NCBI RefSeq assembly: GCF_017581925.1
Contig: NZ_JAGEVG010000018.1
Span: forward strand, 1-64,000
From: Gelidibacter pelagius
GTDB lineage: Bacteria; Bacteroidota; Bacteroidia; Flavobacteriales; Flavobacteriaceae
DNA length: 64,000 nt
Reading direction: 5' to 3'
Part shown: in pieces, positions 1 through 7,275 of the stretch
How the letters are laid out: each line of letters opens with the position of its first letter
Position numbering within the stretch: position 1 is the stretch's first letter
Translations under genes and position numbers: made by a program
The notes under the pieces: model-generated
Databases searched by the model: none
The model's input: the letters and a program-made list of their open reading frames with translations, nothing else
Told to the model about the DNA's origin: nothing

Positions 1-140
1 AAATATTATGCGATGTATGAATCGAGGAAAGATCGCATAAATGCTATGGAAACAATCTATTTTAACATCTCTTAAGTTGACGCCTATGCGATAGCTATCG
101 GGACTGAAAGGTTTAATCGTATATCCTGCCTAACACTGGA

Positions 141-602
141 TTAAGTTAAGATCTCATCCAGCTGGTGTCGCGGTTGGTCATTGTCAACTTCAAAAAGTCT
201 GGAATTATCCATCACATTATCCACACCATCCAAAGCGCATAAAAATGCTACCGTTTCACACAGGCCATTGAAAAGTACGTTCTTGTCTTTAGGGTTTTTA
301 GGTTTTTTTCCTTTGCGATTTAAAGGCAAGGAATAACCACATCCTTTAAGAAAACTGGCTTCAATTCTCAATAGCTCTATAGGTGAGTACCCGTTGAACT
401 TTCGGCCCAAATTCTGATTGACCAGTCCAACGTAATTCAGCTGTAAAGAGCCATGACTATCGGAAAGATGTTTCCAGGCATCGGTGTTGTCTAAAATGTT
501 TCCGACAGCACATTGCTGACAACATTCAGGATGAAGTTCATTATTATGAAACGCTGAATATAATTTTTGAATGGCCTGATCTAATCGGTGTGAAGTCTTC
601 AT
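141..602 (-). CDS. Conserved flavobacterial protein with CCxxC motif
   Basis: A 153-residue soluble protein with no signal peptide or membrane segment. A cysteine cluster, ECCQQC, lies at residues 26-31, followed by AVGNILDN and a basic lysine/proline-rich stretch near residues 97-107. From memory, close relatives are widespread in Flavobacteriaceae and are often labelled 'Na+-translocating NADH-quinone reductase subunit F'. The protein has neither the 2Fe-2S domain nor the FAD/NADH domain of real NqrF, so I do not use that name. The cysteine cluster could bind a metal or take part in redox chemistry; this is inference. The gene stands alone and is divergent from the DUF4846 gene. Gene call is secure; function unknown. 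Confidence 0.8.
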   Translation of the reverse strand: MKTSHRLDQAIQKLYSAFHNNELHPECCQQCAVGNILDNTDAWKHLSDSHGSLQLNYVGLVNQNLGRKFNGYSPIELLRIEASFLKGCGYSLPLNRKGKKPKNPKDKNVLFNGLCETVAFLCALDGVDNVMDNSRLFEVDNDQPRHQLDEILT

Positions 603-738
603 AACATGAGTTTTACGACTATTAAGATACTAAAATTGATAATTCGAATGAAAAAAAGCACTGGTTTTAACATAAACATTCCAAAAGATAAAGTCTTAAC
701 CTCTATACGAAAACACCTTCAACACCCGTTTCTTTGAT

Positions 739-1629
739 ATGAAACGAATTTTAATCTTTCTTCTAATTGTAGTAATGATCTTGCTGGTCGCTTTGCAATT
801 TAAGCCGGTGGTATTACAGTTTGAACCAATAAAAGAAACCGTACAAATGCTGGTGCCGTCGGCTGAAAAGACGGATCTCATTCATAAAGATAGTTTGACT
901 ATTAAATCGAGAGTTACTGTGCCAGAAGGCTTCCAACGGGTGAGTTATCCAGAGGGGTCTTTTCAACAGTATTTACGAAACTATAGGTTGAAACCGTACG
1001 GTTCAAAAATCATCAATTATGATGAGACTGATTATTTTTGGCAAGACGGGCATATTGGTATTTTGGAGGTTCCGGTTCCAAAAAACGGATTGCAACAATG
1101 TGCAGATGCGTTGATAAGAATTAGAAGTGAGTATTTATGGAATAACAATCGAAAGGATGAAATTGGCTTTAACTTTACCAGTGGCGATTATTGTTCATGG
1201 AATTCGTATGCTGATGGTTATCGTCCTAAAATTAATGGTAACAGTGTAAGTTTTCATAAAACCGTCTCGAAAGACAACTCAAAAACAAACTTCTATAAGT
1301 ATCTCAACCTCATTTACACGTATTCTGGAACCTTGTCATTATACACTGAGTTACCTAAAATAAATGATGTAAAGGATTTGAAAATCGGAGACATGCTGAT
1401 CAAGGGAGGTTCACCAGGTCATATTGCGATGATTTGTGATGAGGTGATCAATGCTAATGGTGATAAACTTTATCTTTTGTTTCAGGGCAATACCCCTGCC
1501 CAGAGCGTTCATTTGGTTAAAAATTTGGAAGATGATAGAATTTCACCTTGGTATCAATTAAAAAAGGATGCCGTTATCCCAGTGTCAAATTACACTTTTG
1601 GTGATTCTAAATTTGTGAGATTCAAATAA
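739..1629 (+). CDS. DUF4846 domain-containing protein
   Basis: A 296-residue protein with an N-terminal hydrophobic segment (about residues 4-22) that is a signal peptide or membrane anchor, so the body should be periplasmic. The body matches my memory of DUF4846: a YFWQDGHIGILEVP-type stretch, a CSWNSYADGYRP stretch, and a C-terminal block containing GGSPGHIAMICD and LLFQGNTPAQS. The function of DUF4846 is not established. The late GGSPGHxxM block is conserved and may be a catalytic or binding site, but that is a guess. The start is the ATG directly before the hydrophobic segment. It is followed by a separate promoter, so it is probably monocistronic. Confidence 0.85.
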   Translation: MKRILIFLLIVVMILLVALQFKPVVLQFEPIKETVQMLVPSAEKTDLIHKDSLTIKSRVTVPEGFQRVSYPEGSFQQYLRNYRLKPYGSKIINYDETDYFWQDGHIGILEVPVPKNGLQQCADALIRIRSEYLWNNNRKDEIGFNFTSGDYCSWNSYADGYRPKINGNSVSFHKTVSKDNSKTNFYKYLNLIYTYSGTLSLYTELPKINDVKDLKIGDMLIKGGSPGHIAMICDEVINANGDKLYLLFQGNTPAQSVHLVKNLEDDRISPWYQLKKDAVIPVSNYTFGDSKFVRFK

Positions 1630-1668
1630 TTTTCATTTTTCTTAAGAGCCTGATCGTAGGTAATATTG

Positions 1669-1676
1669 TATTTTTG
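1669..1676 (+). promoter_or_regulatory. Bacteroidota -7 element (TAnnTTTG) for the 1681 gene
   Basis: TATTTTTG matches the TAnnTTTG consensus recognised by Bacteroidota primary sigma factor. It lies only four bases before the ATG at 1681, so transcription from it would give an almost leaderless mRNA. No clear TTG -33 box is visible at the usual spacing, so confidence is moderate. Confidence 0.4.
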
Positions 1677-1680
1677 CAAC

Positions 1681-2058
1681 ATGAGCAAAGCACTTACAGA
1701 ACAAGAAATTCACAACCTCGGCATGAATCACGTCGGAAAGGACTTGGAGGCTCGTGGATTTGAATTTATCGCCATTAACAGCAAGCTTAAAAGACATCCA
1801 CAGTTTGTGTGTATGGACCAAACGAAACAATATTTCTTTGTCATCGTCAGAACCGTGATTCTTCCTGAGAACCCAAATAATTATGATGTCATTTGGATGG
1901 AAACCTTTAAAAAACATGCCCGGGAAAATGACGCGAAAGTATTATATGCTGGTGTGGGCATAGGGAATCCCAACGGTGAGGATTTGCCAGTCTATTTAAA
2001 TGAAGAGTACTTGATTGAATACAACGGCATTCAGGTGGTAGAAACCAATTTGAATTAG
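1681..2058 (+). CDS. Small conserved protein next to apbE (NqrF-mislabelled family)
   Basis: A 125-residue soluble protein starting MSKALTEQEIHNLGMNHVGK, rich in aromatic and acidic residues, with no recognised domain. In Flavobacteriaceae this family commonly sits directly before apbE, as here (9 bp gap), and is sometimes carried in databases as NADH-quinone reductase subunit F by proximity to nqr genes. It shows no flavin- or iron-sulfur-binding motif. I chose ATG 1681 rather than the upstream in-frame ATG at 1666, because a TAnnTTTG promoter element overlaps the intervening bases and family members start at MSKxLTxQE. Co-transcription with apbE suggests a link to flavinylation or to Nqr-type complexes; this is inference. 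Confidence 0.75.
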   Translation: MSKALTEQEIHNLGMNHVGKDLEARGFEFIAINSKLKRHPQFVCMDQTKQYFFVIVRTVILPENPNNYDVIWMETFKKHARENDAKVLYAGVGIGNPNGEDLPVYLNEEYLIEYNGIQVVETNLN

Positions 2059-2067
2059 AAAAGCGCT

Positions 2068-3129
2068 ATGACACAGAGTTACGAGGAGAACCATAAAGGT
2101 TCACAGAAATTCACTGGTGTTTTTTCCAAAAGCATTCATGTATTCAAGGCAACGGTAGTTGGTATCCTCTTGATTTTTTGCACACTTTCATGCAAACAAG
2201 AGCCTACAAACACCAAAATGTCTGGGGAAGTTTTCGGAACTTCCTATGGGGTACAATATTATTCAGAGCAAAATGAAAGTTTCCAACGACAGTTTGATAG
2301 TTTATTTGACATCATCAACACCTCTATGTCTACTTATCAACAGGACTCGGACATTTCTAAAATAAATCGGAACGAAGCTTTTAATGTAGATGAGCATTTT
2401 AAAAACGTATTTCATGCTTCAAAAGTGATTTATGAAGCCACTGATGGTGTTTTTGATCCAACCATAGGCGTTTTAGTCAACGCATGGGATTTTGGGCCAG
2501 AGGGGAAAGTCATGGCTTTAGATAGTCTTAAAATTGATAGTTTGATGTTGTCTGTAGGATTGGATAAAGTAACACTCGATGGCCGCAAGATTAAAAAAGA
2601 AAATCCAAACACGTTCATTGATTTTAATGCTATTGCCAAGGGCTATGGAGTGGATGTCATTGCCGATTTCATGGAAAGCAAGAATATCAACGATTATTTG
2701 GTGGAAATTGGTGGGGAAATCAGATGCAAGGGACAGAATTTTGAAAAACAAAAACCATGGAAAGTAGGGGTTGAACTGCCTCATTTTGACGCAGAACAAT
2801 CCCTTTTAAAAACCATTTCATTATATGATGAAGCCATGGCAACATCAGGAACGTATCGGAAATTCAAAGTTGATAGCTTAGGGAATCGTTATTCGCATAT
2901 CTTAGATCCTAAAACAGGCTACCCAAGTAAAACCAATTTGCTGAGTATTTCAGTTATTGCCAAGGATTGCATGACTGCCGATGCTTATGCGACGGCATTT
3001 AAAGCTATGGGACTTGAGAAAGTGAAGACCTTTTTAGCTACGCACCCAGAATTAAAAGTGTTTTTGATTTTTGAAAATGACGATAGAGAATTGGAGACTC
3101 TTGCTTTGAATGGCTTCCCTGAAGAGTGA
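2068..3129 (+). CDS. apbE: FAD:protein FMN transferase, lipoprotein
   Basis: ApbE covalently attaches FMN from FAD to threonines of periplasmic-facing flavoproteins such as NqrB/NqrC and RnfG/RnfD. The 353-residue sequence has a lipoprotein signal ending LIFCTLSC with the lipid cysteine at residue 42, preceded by an unusually long polar N-terminus. Family motifs present: GTSYGVQYY near the mature N-terminus, DFNAIAKGYGVD (FAD-binding/catalytic loop), LVEIGGEIRCKG, MATSGTYRKF, YSHILDPKTGYP, and the metal-binding region DCMTADAYATAFKAMG. It is very likely co-transcribed with the small gene at 1681. No nqr or rnf genes are in view, so its substrate cannot be read from this window. Alternative starts are not obvious in the N-terminal region. 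Confidence 0.93.
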   Translation: MTQSYEENHKGSQKFTGVFSKSIHVFKATVVGILLIFCTLSCKQEPTNTKMSGEVFGTSYGVQYYSEQNESFQRQFDSLFDIINTSMSTYQQDSDISKINRNEAFNVDEHFKNVFHASKVIYEATDGVFDPTIGVLVNAWDFGPEGKVMALDSLKIDSLMLSVGLDKVTLDGRKIKKENPNTFIDFNAIAKGYGVDVIADFMESKNINDYLVEIGGEIRCKGQNFEKQKPWKVGVELPHFDAEQSLLKTISLYDEAMATSGTYRKFKVDSLGNRYSHILDPKTGYPSKTNLLSISVIAKDCMTADAYATAFKAMGLEKVKTFLATHPELKVFLIFENDDRELETLALNGFPEE

Positions 3130-3162
3130 GTTTTTAATTAGGAGTTGTTTTTTTACACCTAG

Positions 3163-3347
3163 TTACGCGGAGTTTTAAATGAGTTTCACGGAGCCTTTCG
3201 GTCTGGTTCTATATTGTGGATATCATCAATAAAAATTCAGAAATAAATTTTTAGCATCCATGATTGCAAAAGATATTCTGTGTGTTTCCTCTTTTACTTC
3301 GTGCAACCTCCGTGATTTTTTGTGTATTTCCGTGAAAAAACATCTCT
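3163..3347. repeat. Inverted pair of CACGGAG/CTCCGTG-type repeats (MITE-like, no ORF)
   Basis: The gap between apbE and the methyltransferase holds a left half with the units TTACGCGGAG and TTTCACGGAG (about 3163-3195), and a right half with CCTCCGTG and TTTCCGTGAA units (about 3297-3346). The halves face each other in opposite orientation around about 100 bp without coding capacity. The units resemble the arrays flanking the GxxExxY gene 800 bp away, so this may be a degenerate or internally deleted copy of that element. Degenerate, so boundaries are approximate. Confidence 0.5.
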
Positions 3348-3360
3348 GCTAAATAACCGC

Positions 3361-4125
3361 TCACTTCCTCACCAAAGGAATAATCTCTCCCTTCGCCAAA
3401 CAGAAACGAGTGACATCAACGTCAGATAATTTCGTCGTATAATCCACTTCCTCAACCTTAAAACCAATACTTCTAAGCTTATCAAAATAATCCCGCCCAT
3501 AAATGCGAACATGATCATATTGCCCAAATATTTGAGCGCGTTCCTTTCTATCGGTTATGCTATCATCTTCATAAGTCTCGGCTCTTGATAGATCCTGCGG
3601 AATCTGAAAAATACCATAAGCTCCAGGCTTCATAATTCGATACAATTCCTGCATGGCTTTGGTATCGTCAGGAATATGTTCTAAAACGTGATTACATAAT
3701 ATGATATCAAATTCATTATCCTGAAAAGGTAAATCACAAATATCAGCTTTCACATCTGCCAATGGCGAATTTAAGTCGGTAGTGACATAATCCAAATTCT
3801 TCATCTTCCGGAAACGTTTGTAAAATGCCTGTTCAGGCGCAAAATGCAACACCTTATTGGAAGCTGTAAAGAAATCGGTTTCATTTTTGAGATACAACCA
3901 TAACAATCTGTGGCGTTCTAAACTCAGCGTCGAAGGGGATAAAACGTTGTTGCGCTGATTCCCATATCCGTAAGGTAAAAACGATTTAAAACTTCTACCA
4001 TCAATGGGATCGGTGAATTGATCGCCTTTTAAGAAGAATGCCAAAACCGGGCGTGCTACGTAGCTCAGCCTGATAAGGATGGGCCTTGGGATGGTGTTGA
4101 GGATGTATTTGAAGAGTTTTTTCAA
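3361..4125 (-). CDS. Class I SAM-dependent methyltransferase
   Basis: A 254-residue predicted methyltransferase of the Methyltransf_11 type. Visible features: a basic N-terminus (about residues 1-40), the SAM-site region VLHFAPEQAFYKRF, the acidic strand-2 end DYVTTDL, and the post-motif stretch DICDLPFQDNEFDIILCNHV followed by LEHIPDD and MKPGAYGIFQIP. The N-terminal region preceding the fold is hydrophobic and may bind membranes. Substrate unknown; neighbours (ApbE, Map) give no clue. The start chosen is the first ATG in frame, directly outside the CACAGAG array on its 5' side. Confidence 0.85.
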   Translation of the reverse strand: MKKLFKYILNTIPRPILIRLSYVARPVLAFFLKGDQFTDPIDGRSFKSFLPYGYGNQRNNVLSPSTLSLERHRLLWLYLKNETDFFTASNKVLHFAPEQAFYKRFRKMKNLDYVTTDLNSPLADVKADICDLPFQDNEFDIILCNHVLEHIPDDTKAMQELYRIMKPGAYGIFQIPQDLSRAETYEDDSITDRKERAQIFGQYDHVRIYGRDYFDKLRSIGFKVEEVDYTTKLSDVDVTRFCLAKGEIIPLVRK

Positions 4126-4131
4126 GTTGTA

Positions 4132-4171
4132 TCACAGAGATTCGCAGAGAAAACGCAGAGTTACACAGAGA
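4132..4171. repeat. CACAGAG array, left arm of inverted pair
   Basis: Four imperfect units of about 10 bases (CACAGAGATT, CGCAGAGAAAA, CGCAGAGTTA, CACAGAGATT) lie between the methyltransferase start and the GxxExxY stop codon. They are the inverse complement in style and order of the array at 4551-4598 on the other side of the gene. Confidence 0.8.
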
Positions 4172-4172
4172 T

Positions 4173-4550
4173 TTATTGAGGTGTGTTGATAAAGCGTTTA
4201 ATGCCTGATGTTAGTAGTTTTGAGTGAAAATTAATTAGTAATCCTATCGGGAATTGACCTAATTTTAAATAGGTCAATATTTGGGCGGTATGGACATCTG
4301 TAAATTTCTCTACAGTTTTTATTTCAATGACGACTTCGTTTTCGACCAGCAAATCAATCCGATAACCATGGTCTAAGACGATATCTTTATAGGTTATGGG
4401 TAAAGGAATTTCTTGCTTCACATCAAAACCTTGAGATTCTAGTTCATAAAATAAACACTTTTGATAAGCAGATTCCAATAAACCTGGTCCCAAGGCCTTG
4501 TGAACTTCAATCGCTGCTCCAATAACTCGTTCAGTCAATTTATCATCCAT
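4173..4550 (-). CDS. GxxExxY protein (PD-(D/E)XK-like fold)
   Basis: A 125-residue protein of the GxxExxY family. The naming motif is GLLESAY (within ALGPGLLESAYQ, about residues 19-30). It is followed by a nuclease-like core: YRIDLLVENEVVIEIKTVE with the D and ExK pair expected of PD-(D/E)XK enzymes, and then HTAQILTYLKLG with a QxxxY element. The family function is not established; a nuclease role is inference from the fold. The ORF is complete. It is tightly framed by two inverted CACAGAG arrays whose edges reach within a few bases of the start codon and stop codon, so gene and arrays look like one unit inserted between map and the methyltransferase gene. Confidence 0.88.
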   Translation of the reverse strand: MDDKLTERVIGAAIEVHKALGPGLLESAYQKCLFYELESQGFDVKQEIPLPITYKDIVLDHGYRIDLLVENEVVIEIKTVEKFTDVHTAQILTYLKLGQFPIGLLINFHSKLLTSGIKRFINTPQ

Positions 4551-4598
4551 ACTTCTCTGTGTGTCTCTGTGAAATCTCCGTGTAACTCTGTGAAATAG
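4551..4598. repeat. CTCTGTG array, right arm of inverted pair
   Basis: Units reading CTCTGTGTGT, CTCTGTGAAAT, CTCCGTGTAA and CTCTGTGAAAT abut the ATG of the GxxExxY gene and end exactly at the stop codon of map (TAA at 4599-4601, read on the minus strand). On the minus strand they read as CACAGAG units, so they form an inverted pair with 4132-4171. They occupy the whole 5' leader of the GxxExxY gene. Confidence 0.8.
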
Positions 4599-5417
4599 TT
4601 AAAGCACCAAAGTTTTTTGTCTAAACTCATCCTCCTCATCAGAAACAATCCCCAGAGCCTCATAAATATACCCAAAGGTTGACAATATCTCAGGTTTGCC
4701 ATCCACGAGAGCCACGTCATGTTCAAAATGTGCACTCGGTTTTCCATCTAAGGTTACAATAGTCCACCCATCGTCAAGTTGTTTGATTCTGTGTGTTCCT
4801 AAATTGATCATAGGTTCGATGGCCACGACCATGCCTTCAATGAATTTCTTTCCGCGTCCGCGTTTGCCATAGTTAGGCATTTCAGGATCTTCATGCATTT
4901 TTTTACCTAAGCCATGTCCAACCAATTCGCGCACAACACCATAGCCTTCGGCTTCGCAATAGTTCTGGATGGCATAACCTACATCACCCACGCGATTGCC
5001 AATTTTAAACTCTCTTATCCCAACGTATAATGACTCCTTGGTGATTTGAAGGAGTTTTTTCACCTCTGGAGCCACTTCACCAATTTCAAAAGTGTAGGCA
5101 TGGTCACCGTAAAACTCATTCTTTAAGGCACCACAATCCACAGCCACCACATCACCTTCTTTTAATGGAACGTTTGTTGGCAAACCATGAACGACTGCTT
5201 CATTAGTGCTGCAAAGTAGGGTGGACGGACAATCATAAAGTCCTAAAAACCCTGGAATGGCACCTTGTTCGCGGATAAATTCTTCCGCCATTTTATCCAA
5301 CTGCATGGTGGTCACGCCTGGTTTTATTTCTTTGGCCAACATGCCCAAAGTTTTGGAAACTATTAAGGCACTTTCGCGCATTAATTCAATCTCTTCTCTT
5401 GTTTTTTGTATAATCAT
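4599..5417 (-). CDS. map: Methionine aminopeptidase, type I
   Basis: Removes the initiator methionine from nascent proteins, using two divalent metal ions. The 272-residue protein carries the five expected metal ligands: the two aspartates in VAVDCGALKNEFYGDHAY, the histidine in VGHGLGKKMHEDP, the glutamate in VVAIEPMINLG, and the glutamate in HFEHDVALV. I chose the ATG at 5417 (MIIQKTREEIELMRES) because family members begin there; 22 further in-frame codons upstream are hydrophobic and not family-like. The stop codon touches the repeat array of the GxxExxY cassette, so the native map terminator may have been displaced. Divergent from the CoA-transferase gene. Confidence 0.95.
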   Translation of the reverse strand: MIIQKTREEIELMRESALIVSKTLGMLAKEIKPGVTTMQLDKMAEEFIREQGAIPGFLGLYDCPSTLLCSTNEAVVHGLPTNVPLKEGDVVAVDCGALKNEFYGDHAYTFEIGEVAPEVKKLLQITKESLYVGIREFKIGNRVGDVGYAIQNYCEAEGYGVVRELVGHGLGKKMHEDPEMPNYGKRGRGKKFIEGMVVAIEPMINLGTHRIKQLDDGWTIVTLDGKPSAHFEHDVALVDGKPEILSTFGYIYEALGIVSDEEDEFRQKTLVL

Positions 5418-5512
5418 CGTAAAAAAATATGGCGCAAAGATAATTAAAATAAATGGGGATGACATTCTTCCCGAACATGACATATAACAGTTTTTAAATG
5501 GATTTTGTTGAA

Positions 5513-5520
5513 TAGTTTTG
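5513..5520 (+). promoter_or_regulatory. Probable -7 element for the CoA-transferase gene
   Basis: TAGTTTTG matches TAnnTTTG and lies 19 bp before the ATG at 5540, in the short divergent gap with map. No convincing TTG -33 box is seen. Confidence 0.4.
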
Positions 5521-5539
5521 TAATCAAAATAGTAGAACT

Positions 5540-6811
5540 ATGTACAAAGCAATTTCCGCAGAAGATGCCGTAAAGGCAGTGAAGTCAAATGACCGTGTTT
5601 ACTTACAAGCAGCCGCGGCCGCGCCACAAGTGTTGATAAAAGCTTTGGCCAACCGACATGAAGAACTGAGAAACGTCGAGATCTGTCAATTACATACAGA
5701 AGGGGTGGCACCTTATGCGAATCCCGAGTTAAAAGACAGTTTCCATGTCAATTGTTTTTTCGTTGGTGAAAACGTAAGGCATACCATAAAAGCTGGAAAT
5801 GGTTCATATACGCCGGTTTTTTTAAGTGAATTGCCTTTGCTGTTTAAGCGCCGCATCATCCCATTAGATGTTGCTTTAATTCACGTTTCGATTCCTGATA
5901 GACATGGTTATTGTTCCTTGGGAGTTTCTGTAGAAGCGACCTTGGCAGCCATTGACAATGCTAACTATGTGATTGCACAAGTTAACAAGCAAATGCCGAG
6001 AACGCACGGTGCCGGGATTATTCATATCTCTGAAATCGATGCCTTTGTAGAGTGCGATGAACCATTGCCTATTCATGAAATGGCAGAGCCAACGGCTATA
6101 GAAGGTAGGATTGGCGATTTTGTTGCGGGTTTAATTGAGGATCGAAGTACTTTGCAAATGGGGATTGGGAGCATTCCAAACGCCGTATTGACCCGATTGG
6201 CCAACCATAAAGACCTCGGGTTGCACACCGAAATGTTCAGTGATGGTGTGATTGACCTTATTTTGAGCAATGTGATCAACGGCAATTACAAAGGCATCAA
6301 TAGAGGTAGGGCATTGGCCACTTTTTTAATGGGTTCAAAACGCTTGTATGATTATGTCGATGACAATCCGTTTATTGAAATGCGGGCTTCAAACTATACC
6401 AATGATGTGTCCATCATCAAACAAAACCCCCGCATGGTAGCTATTAACTCAGCAATAGAAGTTGATCTTACTGGACAGGTTTGTGCGGATTCAATTGGGC
6501 CTAAAATATACTCAGGTGTAGGCGGACAAATGGATTTTATCAGAGGTGCTTCATTAAGTGAGGGTGGGAAGGCCATTATTGCTTTGCCTTCTGAAACAAA
6601 TTCGGGCATCAGCCGGATTGTGCCAAGTCTGAAACCGGGTGCTGGAGTGGTGACTACAAGGGCGCACGTCAATTATGTGGTAACCGAATATGGAATTGCC
6701 GAATTGTATGGTAAAACAATCAAAAACCGTGTCAAAGCCTTAGTGAATATTGCGCATCCCAATCATAGAGAAGCTATTGATAGGCAATATTATGATTTGA
6801 TGACCAACTAA
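5540..6811 (+). CDS. Acetyl-CoA hydrolase/transferase family protein
   Basis: A 423-residue class I CoA-transferase similar to 4-hydroxybutyrate/acetate CoA-transferases. The N-terminal domain contains the alanine-rich VYLQAAAAAPQVL segment. The middle holds LQMGIGSIPNAVLTRL, then LHTEMFSDGV, whose glutamate corresponds to the catalytic residue that forms the enzyme-CoA thioester. The C-terminal domain holds GVGGQMDFIRGA, SETNSGISRIVPSLKPGAGV, TTRAHVNYVVTEYGIAELYG, and NIAHPNHREAI. The donor and acceptor cannot be deduced from sequence alone; acetate, propionate, butyrate or 4-hydroxybutyrate are possible. Length is typical. The HAD gene on the opposite strand ends 3 bp away. Confidence 0.88.
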   Translation: MYKAISAEDAVKAVKSNDRVYLQAAAAAPQVLIKALANRHEELRNVEICQLHTEGVAPYANPELKDSFHVNCFFVGENVRHTIKAGNGSYTPVFLSELPLLFKRRIIPLDVALIHVSIPDRHGYCSLGVSVEATLAAIDNANYVIAQVNKQMPRTHGAGIIHISEIDAFVECDEPLPIHEMAEPTAIEGRIGDFVAGLIEDRSTLQMGIGSIPNAVLTRLANHKDLGLHTEMFSDGVIDLILSNVINGNYKGINRGRALATFLMGSKRLYDYVDDNPFIEMRASNYTNDVSIIKQNPRMVAINSAIEVDLTGQVCADSIGPKIYSGVGGQMDFIRGASLSEGGKAIIALPSETNSGISRIVPSLKPGAGVVTTRAHVNYVVTEYGIAELYGKTIKNRVKALVNIAHPNHREAIDRQYYDLMTN

Positions 6812-6814
6812 CTC

Positions 6815-7219
6815 TTATCTAAAAAGCGAAAAGAACCCTCTTTTTTTCTCAGGAATATTTGGCTCTTCCTTGGTGATTATTTGATAAACTTCACCCCAAC
6901 CTAGAACACCACCGATATTTCGGTCATCAATAAATAGGTCGGCATTTATTTTACGGCTTTTAGTATTATCAAATTGCTCTTCTGGAAAACTTTTGTTGAC
7001 GGCATAAAAAGTAATTCCGTTCTCTTCACAAAAGGCGACAGCCTCATCAAGGGTCTTACCATATCTGTAAGTCCATAAAATCAATCGATGGCCATCTTCC
7101 TGAAGACGTTTCAAGGTTTCAAAGGCAAAAATACGTGCTTTTCCAATTCCTGGATATCGATCTTCTACAATGGTGCCGTCAAAATCTACAGCGATAATGA
7201 GTCTGTTCTGAAAATTCAT
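6815..7219 (-). CDS. HAD-superfamily hydrolase, BT0820-like
   Basis: A compact 134-residue HAD-fold protein without a large cap domain. The nucleophile motif is VDFDGTIVED (DxD at residues 12 and 14), and the distal acidic motif is ADLFIDDRNIGG. The middle part LILWTYRYGKTLDEAV supplies the motif II threonine. It resembles the Bacteroides BT0820 phosphatase-like family seen next to many Bacteroidota genes. The substrate is unknown; a small phosphorylated metabolite is probable. It is oriented like gpmI with a 56 bp gap, so it may be read from the gpmI promoter, but there is no functional evidence for this. Confidence 0.82.
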   Translation of the reverse strand: MNFQNRLIIAVDFDGTIVEDRYPGIGKARIFAFETLKRLQEDGHRLILWTYRYGKTLDEAVAFCEENGITFYAVNKSFPEEQFDNTKSRKINADLFIDDRNIGGVLGWGEVYQIITKEEPNIPEKKRGFFSLFR

Positions 7220-7275
7220 GTGTTAATGCTTTGGGGAGCAAAAATACAAATAAATAAGCTGCTTGTCCAAAATCA

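Noticed and set aside
1681-2058. Annotation as NADH-quinone reductase subunit F
   Set aside because: At 125 residues it lacks the ferredoxin and FAD/NADH domains of NqrF. The label probably spreads from neighbourhood in other genomes.
4535-4747. Small gene overlapping the 3' end of map
   Set aside because: It lies within the map gene in another frame and in the CTCTGTG array, and the methionine aminopeptidase reading is secure.
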